Shown piece after piece: positions 13,585-25,000 of a DNA stretch of 64,000 nucleotides; within the stretch, counting starts at the first letter, position 1; each line of letters starts with the position of its first letter. Under the pieces are notes generated by a model. The model did no database searches, had not been told where the DNA came from, and saw nothing but the letters and a program-made list of their open reading frames with translations. The stretch spans positions 1 through 64,000 of the forward strand of contig MU385977.1 in NCBI GenBank assembly GCA_022497145.1, read 5' to 3'. The translations under genes were made by a program, and so were the position numbers. Origin of the DNA: Rostrohypoxylon terebratum. Its lineage: Eukaryota > Ascomycota > Sordariomycetes > Xylariales > Hypoxylaceae.

Positions 13585-15278
13585 ATGTCTTCAGGCGCAT
13601 CGAGCGCCGACCCAGCGGCGGCTGCTGCTGCTGCCGCCGCCGCCCAACAAGCTGCCGCTGCGGCGATGCTCCAGTTCACCATAGAAGCGTGGACGCTCCT
13701 ATCTATCGGTATTGTCATTACTATGCTTCGGACGTACGGTCGTGTAAAGGCAGTGGGATTCAAAGGTTTACAAGCAGATGATTATCTGGTCTGGGTTGGA
13801 GCGGTTAGTCTCATCCCATCTTATGCTTGATGAGGGTCAGGATTGTTCGTGTTCGAGGTTCGTGTGATTGACATATAATCCCATAGACATTTTACGCTAT
13901 CGAGACTAGTCTTGCGTACTCGGTCGGTCATTTCGCCCAGGGGTTAGCCAACAACGGTATGACAGATGCTCGACGAGCCGCGTTATCACCCGACAGCGCA
14001 GAGTTTAAGACAAGGTAAGGCGCTCTGGATTATGGCGAGGATGGCGAGAGGTGAAAGCAAGAGGTGAGGGAATGTGCTAACAGACTTTTCTAGAGTTATC
14101 GGTTCCAAGATTCAACTAGCCGGCTGGTCGTCTTACTCCGTCCTTCTATGGTCACTCAAGGCGTCACTCTTAGTCTTTTATATGCGCTTAACTGTGAGAC
14201 ATTCATTGATTCATCTATCTGAACTTATTACTGATTGCACACACAGGCTGGTTTGAAAAAGACTTACTTGATCCGCATCTACATCGGATTCGGTCTCCTA
14301 GGAGCTAGTTTTGTCACGATCTTGATGAACCTTTTCCTCGCTTGTCGCCCATTCCACTTGTACTGGCAGATTAACCCCGATCCAGGCAGTATGTATCCCT
14401 TAGTCAACGGCGAAGAGCCAAGTAATGAGTCACTACTGACAAAACCACGAAGACACCTGCCAACCCGCTGTCTCGAACCAGATCATCTGGGTGTACCTTT
14501 CGATGAACGTCATCACCGACTTATATCTCATCTCGATTCCCGTTCCAATGTTATGGCAATCCAGCTTAAGGCCCCTGAAGAAGGCCGGTTTGATCTTTCT
14601 CTTCAGCGGAGGTTTATTCGTCGTCGCTTGCGCTATTCTCCGATGCGCTCTCATTGTAACCGTAAGTGAGCCTCATACTACGCAGCCCCCATGCGGCGTA
14701 GCCCAATCGGGGAGTGCGCAGACACTAATGCATCATAGGACCCCGTCAATGGAGCTCAACTGGCTGGATCGTGGGCTGTGCGAGAAACCTTCGTCGCCGT
14801 CATCACGACCAACCTTCCCATGGTGTTCCCTCTCATCAAGACATGGCTAACCCCTATCTTCGGTTCGCTTCTCACGACGATGCGTTCTCAGCAAAAGCTC
14901 ACAGACAAGGAGTCCCGAAGCGACCTGCGCACATTCGGTGGCGGCAGCCGAAACACTTGGAAGCGTCGCGGTGGACCTCCCACGGCGAACCCTATCACCA
15001 ACATCACCTTCAACGAGAGCGAAGAGCGGATGGTTGACGACGTTAAGCTGCAGGACCTGAAGGGGTGGACCGACTCCAGCACGACAGGCAGCGTACCCGC
15101 CCCGAACAACATCCGAAAGCATGTCGAAGTGGCCGTCGTTAGCGAAGCGCGCGATGAGAAGGACCTATCGGACAACCACGGCCACGTCGTTGGTGACGAG
15201 GAGAACCAACACCACGGCAATTTCTCCTTCGCCCGGGGACCGCGAAGGTCAAGCTATACCGGCCAAAGCCGCATGTAA
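13585..15278 (+). CDS. Rhodopsin-domain (SAT4-like) seven-transmembrane protein
   Basis: Six exons: 13585-13803, 13887-14014, 14094-14193, 14247-14388, 14453-14661, 14739-15278; all GT-AG and phase-consistent, 445 residues. The N-terminus has an alanine run of about 16 residues coded by GCN repeats (13612-13670). The fungal rhodopsin-domain pattern then follows: the segment RTYGRVKAVGFKGLQADDYL after TM1, GLKKTYLIRIYIGF, CRPFHLYWQ, the TCQPAVSNQIIWVYLSMN segment (exon 4/5 junction), DLYLISIPVPMLW and NLPMVFPLIKTWLTP. The C-terminal about 130 residues are hydrophilic, Thr/Ser/Asp-rich and probably cytoplasmic. Family members are fungal plasma-membrane proteins of mostly unknown function, some G-protein-coupled-receptor-like. 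Nothing in the sequence shows a ligand. Confidence 0.9.
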
Positions 15279-15942
15279 AACACCAAAAAAAAAAAAAAAC
15301 ATTTTACGACAAAACAAAACCAAAAGGTTATAGTTAATGGACTTTTTATAAAAAGTAATACATCCAATATACCCACCGAGGCTCTCTCTTCGCTGGCGCA
15401 AACGGGACAGTGCAGAAAAAGTTCTAAATCTTTTCAGAAAGGCGCTAGATACGGGTGTAGGAGATATTTTAAAGGGGGGGAATGGATCTATATCGGCTTA
15501 TTTAGCGGTGTTTCCATTGTATATGGGAGGAGCTCGGGAGTACTTGTACGGGATGTCCCTAGACCTTCCAGTTGGTCCAAAATGGGGACAGTATATTCTT
15601 AGTGTTTACACTTCTGGCCGGTAAAGAGAGCAAAAAGGCGCTCTGACGAGCAAGACACCTTGGAGGGGGTTTTCATTTTTTCTACCGAGTATCGGTATTC
15701 AGCAGGTTGGCCGTGTTATGATAGTGTAGGTATTTACAAGACAAGAGACGGGATTCAGAGCAAAATATGGATGGCATTGAAAGTGTTATATATATCCAAT
15801 GAGCTATGGGGGTAACGACCCGGTGCCGTGGTGCTGGGGAGGGTCTCTTTAAGCACTGTCAAACATCGGTACATGATTTTAACATCCATGATCCATCGAT
15901 ATTTCAAACCCATTCTTCATTTTGTTTCGTGGGTCGGAATGA
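15279..15942. other. Convergent spacer
   Basis: This 664 nt gap separates the 3' ends of two convergent genes. It starts with an A-tract (15284-15299) just after the stop codon and holds no recognisable gene. Confidence 0.5.
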
Positions 15943-16930
15943 TCACCTGTCAATGGCTGCCTTGATGATTGACTTCAGCTCATCCCTTTCCATATCCTTA
16001 ATACCCAGCAACTCATTGTCGCGCACAGGGAAATACCCGCCCCAACCTTTACCGATGAAAGCTCGGTTAATGAACATGGCGATCACCTCCTCGCTATGAT
16101 CACCTGCTGCCCATCGCCTGAACGCCTCGCTCTCCAAATTCTCCGTTTCGGAATACGTCAGGTTCCATCCGTCGGTCGCGCCCAACTCCTTGGCTATTGC
16201 GATCAATTCATTCTGAGTCGTGTTGACACTCGATATCCTCACTGGGCGGTTAGCTGTTTCTTCCAGGTGGGTCAATATGCCGATCACGGCCTGGGCGATG
16301 TCGTCGTAAGTCGTAGCGCAGAACAGTACGTCACCGCCATCCTTGATATCTGCCGTACGATTCTTCACGTCCACGATAAAGTCCAGGGTCCAGTCTGGAC
16401 CTAGGAAGGAGGCGTTGTGAATCGTGGTCCAGGAAAATGAGGGGTTCTCGGTGACCCTCTTCTCGCACTGCTGCCTGATAGCAATCTTGGGTTGATAAAT
16501 GGGGAATGCCGCTAGCTTGGGATTCATGAGGTCATTCCCATACTCCGAAGGAATCATTCTCTTGACACCGGCATTAACCGCCGCATCTACCAAGTTTTTC
16601 TGCTCGTGAATGGCCTCGAAGGCCATGGCCGAGACTAGTGCATCCTGCCCTTCAAGCGCAGACTGAAGGGAGTCAATAGAATTGTAATCCACCTGTTTGA
16701 CTGTGACGTCTGCGGGGAGATCACGCTTTCGACTATCGTCACGCGTGAGAACAGTCACGTTGAAGAGTTTCGAAGTCAAAAGCCGCTCAACGATTGGGCG
16801 GCCGATCTTCCCAGTCGCCTAATCAAAAGAGTCAGCGCCTCAGTTGCCAAATGGGTAAATGGATATGAGTGGAGTAAATATTTTTTTTCTCACGGACCCC
16901 TACTACGGCGACATTCTTAATTGTAGTCAT
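15943..16930 (-). CDS. NmrA-like / isoflavone-reductase-like NAD(P)-binding protein
   Basis: Two exons on the minus strand, 16930-16898 and 16818-15943, 302 residues. Exon 1 encodes only 11 residues and supplies the first part of the dinucleotide motif. The motif VAVVGATGKIG (GxxGxxG type) is completed by exon 2 after an 79-nt intron whose donor is the weaker GTCCGT. Next come LTRDDSRK, the cofactor-specificity region, and DALVSAMAFEA with MIPSEYGND, usual in the fungal NmrA/PCBER subgroup (atypical short-chain dehydrogenases). Members act as NAD(P)H-dependent reductases of phenolic or other small molecules, or as redox-sensing regulators. The sequence does not settle which. It is cytosolic by lack of any signal. 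It converges on the rhodopsin-domain gene. Confidence 0.88.
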
Positions 16931-17171
16931 CGTGAACGAAGAAAGAAAAGCAAAGACAAAAATGAGATAGTTCTCTGGTTTGGTTGGTAGGTTGGGTGCG
17001 GAACTGCTGCGGTTGGGCTTGGGTCGGGATCGCACGGGCGGAGTTTACTATGCAGGGGAATTTTCCATTCAGCCCGAAAGAGCGGCGCGAAAGGGGAGAT
17101 TTGAATGTTTTTCAACCGGACAATTATGACAATTATACCCGTAATTTCTACGCAGTACATACGCTATGTAT

Positions 17172-17209
17172 GCCCAGCAGCCCAGCAGCCCAGCCAGTCC
17201 AGTCCAGTA
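17172..17209. repeat. CCCAGCAG / CCAGT short repeat
   Basis: Three copies of the CCCAGCAG-type unit run into CCAGTCCAGTCCAGT. Confidence 0.75.
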
Positions 17210-18582
17210 ACAAGACACATGTACGTCACTGCCACTTTTTTACACACACACTCCCCCTTAGGATTAGATATGTCAGATGTGTGTGATGTGTGATATTGGA
17301 TATTGTCGGATGGGGGCGGAGAAAGTAAAAGAAGGGTTAATGCCAGCCTTTCGGGAGAGACTGTGGCGTCCTGATTAGACCCGACAACCATCACACCGGA
17401 ATACGTCTGTCATAGTCGGAGAGCATGATTGGACGCCCTGAAGCCCACTCGCGATGCTGTTGGTCGCAAATCCACACCGACGGAATCGTCTTTCTTCCCA
17501 TGGCCTTGGAACAGGTCCTGAGCAGGGTCGCTTTCTCGGTCGGTCCACACCCGACTTACAGTACCTCTACACTACACGCTGCACTAGGCGACTTCTAATG
17601 ACCGTGCTCAAGCCTAGAAGCCTTCCTAATCCAGGCGAACTGGACGCGAAGTTCTCCAGCGCAGCAGCAGAACCCCTGTCCATCGTCTGCAGTCTGTAAC
17701 TCTGCTATCACCGTAGCATGCGATGGTTTTGCCCGGGGGTGATTATAGGGCGAGGATAGGCAGGATAGACGAGGTTATTTGGTATACAACTGGTGGAATT
17801 ATGGAATAGTAATGCGCGCCGTTGCATAAACGGTCGCGAAGCAAAGACAGCAAGCGGCGGTAGTAGTAGCACCATCCAGTAATAATGGCATGTAGTAGCG
17901 GCATCTTTCAGCATCGTACTACCACTGAGCCAGTGTACACCAATTCACACTACCTGACTGGTGTGCCGTAGCGCACAGCTTACATAGTGTAGGAGTGTGA
18001 AGAGTATGCACTCTTGTTTCCTCCCGTAGTAGTCGTAACCTAGTGTCGTAGCAGGAAATCCGGCAGTCTCATGCCGCCTCTGGAACGATCCTATAGGATA
18101 TTAAGCTCAGTATGGAGAAAGCTGCAGGTTCAGCCGAAGACCCTGTCAGATCCCTGAATTCCCCTGCGTGGGTTCTATACACCCTTGCCAACTCCACCTC
18201 GAACCCCCTCAACTGACAACTGGAAGTGCTTTAGAGGTTCGCAATCGACAAGAGTGAGCGGGCAAAGGTGAGTCTTCGATGTAACATACCGCCTTTTTGA
18301 GTGGACTGGTGGATTCGAGACCTCTTGAGCCATTTGCTGATCTTGACCTTTCCAAAGAGAAACCCAGCCCGTGAGACGAGCCAGATGGTTTCCAGATGGA
18401 AAATTCTTGTTCTTCTTCCTTCTTGCCTGTCTTTTCCGTCTCTTTTTTTTGGATTTTTCCCTCTTCCTTTTTCTCGCCTAGCTTACTCTTCGCCAATGAC
18501 GGAACGGAACAGCCGCTTACATACCTGGGCTTCTTGATTACCGCCTATTACGTTGTAGAATTCGAATTGCTTTGTGACTCTT

Positions 18583-18621
18583 CTTCCTTTTTTTTTCTTT
18601 TTTTTTCTTTTTTTTTTTCTC
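18583..18621. repeat. Poly-T tract with regular C interruptions
   Basis: Runs of 8-11 T are separated by single C residues, so it is a low-complexity pyrimidine tract on this strand. Confidence 0.85.
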
Positions 18622-20303
18622 AAGTGACCCAAGCTCCAAGCCTCAAGGGTCTTTGCAAGCCATTATGCCATGGCTTGTTTAAACTTGGCCAGGGTTTATT
18701 TTCATCAGTCCGAGCCTTCGGAACAGTCCATCCCCAAGCCCTTAGGGGGGTCCCCTAGCCCATAATCAGTCTAGTCCAGGCGGCTGCGCTTACTAGCGAG
18801 AAAAATTTCCTTGCCCTTGCTTTTCCAAATTTCATCATGGCATGCCGTAGGCACAAGCCAGGCAATGTGAATGCAGAGCAAACGACGGTCGTGCCAAGTG
18901 TTCGAATGTCGCCGGAATTTCAACCCCCCAAAGCTCGCGTACGTCTCATCAAGATCTCATTTCTGTAGCGGACAGCCACGTGTCTCGGACATTTCGAGCT
19001 TCAGCCTCCTTCCTCATCCTAGTCGTAATGGAGTTGTCGTGGATCCCGTGTAGGTTGACCATGGCACGACAAGCTTGCCTTACTACAACGCGTACCTGTC
19101 AGAGAGGCTGTCGCTAGCTCGACGGCGCGCCTCGCCTAGTCAGAGAGGATCTTCTCCCTTGTCTACTAGGTACATTGGTTCTAGACTACCGGATGGTGTT
19201 ACCGCTATCTATGAACCTTGTTGCCTGCTTTCTCTCCTTCTATTGTCTGCTTTTGTATACTTCTTAGTATGCTCTTAGCATGCTCTGGCATCGTTCCGCG
19301 GCAGACGAGACAGGCCATACCAGACCAGGGAAAAAGCTAACGCAGCGGATGAGAGGGTCGGCGCTGATTCGGACAGAAACGTGCAAGCGGCCGAAGCAGA
19401 TGTTTCGGAATCAACGATCAATCTATCTTGGTGATGATTACAAAGACGAAAAAAGACCCATTAGAACCTATTCGAGGAACGGAGTTCGTTAGCAGCAATC
19501 TGACCTACACGATACGCTCAACCCCAGTGCCAGAACCAGTCCCAAGGAAAGTAAGGAGACCCGCCACTCTTACGTAGACACATAAGCAGAGAGACAGGGC
19601 AGGGCATATGAGTTATGACGTATTATCAGGTTTTATGAAATCCTGTTTCGTATAATGACTGACATGTAATGGGAATCCGGATTATAGCGAGACGGAGGGA
19701 CAGTAGCTATACACAGTGTATGGGCGGCTGGCCTACATAGTACGTGCCCAACAACGTCTAGCCACAACAACGACGACAAGGGAAAGCATGGACGGTTCTT
19801 CCATCAGCCGTGGGACCGGTGGCCAAGTTCCCAGATTGGGGGGTGAGACACAGAGAGATTTCCTCTTCCTTTCCGCTCTCCGGCCGGCACGGTACTTCGT
19901 ATGAGTAACTCTTAGTACTGCCTGTGCATTTATCCCTTGTGACAAGCATTCCATTGGATATGCCATGTCAGTGACGAGGTCGTTGCGGGGCCAGCTCATT
20001 GGATGCATCCTTAATGGACAATTGCCTGATTGGTTAAAGAGAAAAGTTTCTACCGAGTATGATAATCTGGCTAACAAAACCCGTGGACGATTAAGCATGC
20101 GTGCGTATCGGTGGTCAAGATGGTTTACCGTTTATGGATCCCCTTGCCGCTCCAAAAGTCCAAAAGTACTCTCGTACGAAACGCTTCGCTGCTGGGCATC
20201 ATCGGGCTTTTGGGGATTAGACGAGCAACTTTTTGCTTCCTCATTTGTCACGGTCTGGGTCCTACCAGCAGCATTGGCCAGAACCTTGGAACCCTCTCCG
20301 GAG

Positions 20304-20309
20304 TATAAG
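20304..20309 (+). promoter_or_regulatory. Candidate TATA box of the P450 gene
   Basis: TATAAG lies about 139 nt before the chosen ATG and is followed by a pyrimidine-rich leader (20388-20432). It is a position-based guess. Confidence 0.4.
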
Positions 20310-20442
20310 TAAGCTCGATGTCTTCTCCGCTCCCCATCTTTCGATTCTCCTTGCAGTAGCATCGTGTAACAAGTTCAAGTTCTTGTCACACTTTCTTCTT
20401 CCTCTTTTTTTCTTGCTCATCATCTTGTTTCGAGATTCTGCC

Positions 20443-22090
20443 ATGGCTATCTCGTTGCTCGTGGCCGGCATCGGCCTTTTCGTCTTCACCATATACCATA
20501 CAGTACAGTGGCTGTTACGATGTCGACGTCGACATCTGATGGCCAAGCAGAACGGCTGCCTTCCCCCTAAGAAATTGTCTCAGATGGACCCTTTCCTAGG
20601 GACTGATGTTGTCTTACAAAATCTTGGGGCAGCCAAGAATTTTGGCTTCCTCAACCTTCTCAGGAACCGTCATGCCGCCAATGGTCTCACCTTCACCACC
20701 AACACCTATTTCCGGACAACGATCAATACATGCGACCCTACGCTTATTCAGAACGTCTTATCCTTCCAATTCCAGGACTTTGGAATGGGTCCACTAAGAC
20801 GTAAGAGCGCCTCTCCGCTACTAGGACGGGGTATCTTCACCACTGACGACGATATCTGGGCACACCAGCGTGCCCTGATCCGACCCAGTTTCGTCAGAGC
20901 GCAGGTAACGGATTTCTCCATCTTCGGGCACCACGTTGACCAGCTGATCGGGCTCATCGGACGTCGGAATAATGAGGTGGACTTGCAACAACTTTTCTTC
21001 CGAATGGTTTGTAACCCTCGCACAGAATTAACCCTTTCGGTCCCTGACAGCAGCTAATCACGTAAGACAGGTCTTGGACTCAAACAGCGAGTACATGTTC
21101 GGGGAATCTGTCGGCTTAATGTCGGAGAACGCTTCTGAATCGGCCACCACCTTCCACCACGCCTTGGACTACGCCCAGCAGGGCACTATTCTTCGATTAC
21201 GTCTCGGGAATCTTATGTTCGCACACCGGGACAAGAAGTTCCGAGACTCTTGCGACATCGTCCACGCATACGCTGACAAGTTCGTCGCCCAAGCCCTCGA
21301 GTTCCGTCGTAATCAGTCTTCGCTACCGGCCGAGAGGAAGGCCATGGATGAGGGTGTCCGTCAGAAGTATGTTTTCCTCAACGAACTGGCCAAGGACACC
21401 GACGACCCGATCCTTCTGCGAGACCAGATCGTCAACATGCTATTGGCTGCACGTGACACTACCGCCGGTTTACTCGCCTTCGTCTTCTTCATGCTCGCTC
21501 GACGGCCTGATGTCTGGAACAAGCTCCGCGCCGATGTCTTGGAACACTACTGCGAACCGCTAACGTATGAGGCTCTCATGGATATGAAGTACCTTCGATT
21601 TGTCGTCCACGAAAGTGAGTTTCCCATATTAATATCCCCATAGGCCATTCAAAGCTAACATGGCCGCAAAGCTCTTCGTCTCTTCCCTCCCATCGCTACC
21701 AACAGTCGCATGGCCAATAAGGACACCGTTCTCCCCGTTGGCGGTGGCCCCGATGGAAAGTCGCCTCTATTCGTCAAGAAGCACAACGTCGTCACCTACA
21801 GCACCTTCGTTATGCACCGTCGAAAGGAGTTCTTCGGAGAGGACGCCGACGAGTTTCGACCTGAGCGATGGGAGAACCTGCGTCCCGGTTGGGAATTCTT
21901 ACCCTTCAACGGTGGCCCTCGAATCTGCCCCGGTCAGAAGTTTGCCTTGACTGAATCCTCGTATACTATCGCGCGCCTGCTCCATGCTTTCTCCGGCATC
22001 GAGAACCTCGATCCCACTGACTGGAGAGAGCAATTGACTTTGTCGTTGACTCTGAATAACGGAGTTCAATGCCGTCTCATTCCCGCGTAA
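20443..22090 (+). CDS. Cytochrome P450, CYP52/CYP63-like
   Basis: Three exons, 20443-21006, 21071-21614 and 21672-22090, give 508 residues. An N-terminal hydrophobic anchor (about residues 1-20, SLLVAGIGLFVFTIYH) targets the ER. The segment GIFTTDDDIWAHQRALIRPSF (about 127-147) is typical of the alkane/fatty-acid hydroxylase clan. The I-helix oxygen-activation motif is AARDTTAG (about 313). The K-helix ExxR reads ETLR (about 369-372) and its codons are split by intron 2. The heme loop FNGGPRICPG (about 446-455) has the ligand cysteine. Known relatives hydroxylate the terminal carbon of fatty acids or alkanes; the actual substrate is an inference. The frame is open with all key residues, so I expect a working enzyme. 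Start chosen at the Met immediately before the anchor; the same frame is open farther upstream but lies in leader sequence. Confidence 0.93.
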
Positions 22091-25000
22091 CGCCGCTCAT
22101 GACCAATTTTCCTTTCAATATATCTCTTTTTCTTTCGTTCTTTATACAAATACCCAATACCCATGGAATCTATGTGGAGCTTCGGCCTCCTAACGGTTGG
22201 TTAATTCGGGGACGGTCATGGATGGGATTACAGAAAAGGAAAACTTTCGGAGGTGTTAATTTTACGCAAGTGTCTTAATAGATTGGATGAAATGGGTTCG
22301 GAATACTGTAGATAGGAGGTACGCGGGGGTTGGGAGACGGAGATGGAGGTGATGCCTAAAGCTTTTTTGTTCTCATGATCCGACTAGACACTTGACCTCA
22401 CGATCAAATCAGGGGGTGGTTTCATTACTGTCGTTATACCGGTTTGGCTGTCTGATAGTTGAAAATCAGAAAGTTTTGTGTAAAAAAAAGATATATAGTT
22501 GAGAAACTCCGGCGCGACGACCTACCTCTTTTGACCAAGTCTCAGTACAGCTGCAAGTATCCGTGATTTATATCGATAGTTTCCCACGCCAAGAGTTGCT
22601 TTCTTCATGTAGCCGAGACAATGATTGGTGCTGAAAGTCGTATAGATCGCATTCCCTTGGAGTCGCCACCCGTCTATACCTGAACTTTATATACAAGATC
22701 AGCTCGGAGGCTAAACTTGCTTGTCACACCGAATATGGGTCGTTTGGCCGCATTTACGGCCGCAGTAACTGGTTATCGAGATTTGGAATCTTAGAGGGAA
22801 ATGGATTCGTTGATCCTTAAATGCCGATGGGATGGTCGTTATGCATGTCTTACGTACGGGACGTCCAACATGCAGCGGGACTTATATGTCCCACGGTCTC
22901 CGCGGTCCGGTCTTTCCTGTGGGTACCCAGGCGGATGTTACTTAACTTCCTAGCCTAGTGAAACGTCTTTTCCTTGGAAAATGTAGTTCGGGATATACGT
23001 GGACGTTTATAGCTGCGGAGGCTAACCGTCCTTAAATCTCCTAATGGATGGCATTATCCTGATATGGGTCTTACTTTTCTAAAATGACGTTGGCTTGAGC
23101 AAACTATTCCGTGAAAACACGGGACCCTAGATCCTGTACACTTATAGTCTTAACAGAAGATTATATGCCTAGTTGGCTACGCTATATAGTGGTAGGTGCA
23201 CGGGATGTCCGTACGCCACCAACGTAGCTTGACAAGCCAATAATCTGAGCGTTTCCCTGGAAACTGTGTTCATATTTTACGACACTATTATCGACCTAGT
23301 TCTTGTTGGCAGTGAGCGATAAGTGTTACTCCCAAGCTTGGGTATACCTTCGGTAGCCCCCATTTCACATTTCTCCTGAGGACGGGTAACCCTGGATGAA
23401 ACGAAGCCACATACACACCGCTTAACCGAATGAGCAGATCGAGCAGCAGATTGGCCAATCAGAATTGTTATCTACAATATACTATTACAAATGCGAGGTG
23501 CTACACTAATGCCAATTGAGATGATTCAGGTTAAACCGTTAAGTCTCCAATACCCTGTCGTTATACTGCCCCACGAGTAAGGATAGACGACTCATCATAA
23601 ATCCGGCTACGCCAACCACGATTTGCCTGTCGTGACACACTAAATCCCGGTTGGTTGGTATACGGTATGATTTGTCTGCAGGTATAGTTGATGCAATTAC
23701 TAAGAAGACGATGAGATCTCGCTGTGCCACGTCACCCTCCGCTTCCGACTGGAGGTCTAGGAAAGGTTATCTACCAACGCGGATCTTCACCATGCGGCTC
23801 TAACGCGGTCAAGGGTGCGCGATCCTAGTAGAAAGCCGATCGTTATGTTCTTCAGATCTGGCGGTCTGTTCACCTTCGCACGTGGCGGAGTTACATGGTC
23901 CCCCTACAGCCTTAAGACCCACAATCTCGTAGATAATATAATGCAACGCACCATTAGTCCGAGTTGGTAATAGGTAAGACCACACGGCGAGTTTAGTTCA
24001 TATACATTAGTTATATTAGGTATCTACTAAGATTACGACTACTGGAGCCCGAACGAGAGGCTCTCACCGGTGAAGAGCCTCAAATTTGACTACCTGCCTC
24101 GGGATCGGGACATCTTCGTCTTCCCATCACTTCCAAAGCGTAATCACCTCCGAAGAAGTTTTCCCAAGCGCGCTTACCAAACCGAGCTCTTGTTTGCTTG
24201 CGTAGCAGACAACGAACGACCGTATCTTTTCAACGCCTATTCCGGGTCAAGTGATGTCTCAGCAATTATACAGTCGCCTTTTTCATGCTAATAGCATGGA
24301 TCTCGAGCAGGTTGCCCTCGCGTTCCAAATCACAAGACCGACATATGCGGGCGGACATATGAGGCCAGTGTCCACCGGAAATGCCCATAAGATTATACAA
24401 AATACTTGATTAACTTTCTACCCGAGACTGTCGGGCCGACTTAACCTAAATAATTTTTGATTAAAAGACCACTCCTTAGCATAGAATGGGCTATAAGATA
24501 TATATTATACTTGTGGAGAAGGAGGGGAATAGGGAGGGAACTATCCTATAGGTGTATTAAGTAAGGTCGTTTAACTTAATAGGGACTTTTATTGACGATG
24601 TTTCACACTAATCACGTCTATCTATTGTTTTTTTCGGTTGCAAATTCCCGGTATCTTGGTTCATATCGGGTTTCAATACTGGTAAAGGAACTATAACCGA
24701 GTCTCATAACAAAAAACAATGGTCCGATATCTTACATCTGATCAATGCTATTGCAAGACGAACTCAATCCTTATCAAGTACCACTGACGCGTCAACTGGG
24801 ATAAGAGTGTTGGCTCAGTTGGGTTGAAGGCCGATGCGTTGTGTTTGTAAGATGTTATTCCCATGGCCCCCGGGATTACTCCCTTCTCCTAACAAACAAA
24901 TTCCTAGAGTACCTATAAGCACAAATAGGTTCGTGGTAATGAAATGTAAGACCATAAATACTAAAATGAGCATAGAATCCACTGAATTGCACGTTGTAGC

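Larger units (their letters stand above)
16931..20442. other. Gene-poor spacer upstream of the P450, about 3.5 kb
   Basis: No supported gene. It holds a CAGCC/CCAGT repeat at 17172-17209, a long T/C-rich tract at 18405-18620 and scattered short open frames without family resemblance. A TATAAG box at 20304 belongs to the downstream P450. Confidence 0.5.
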
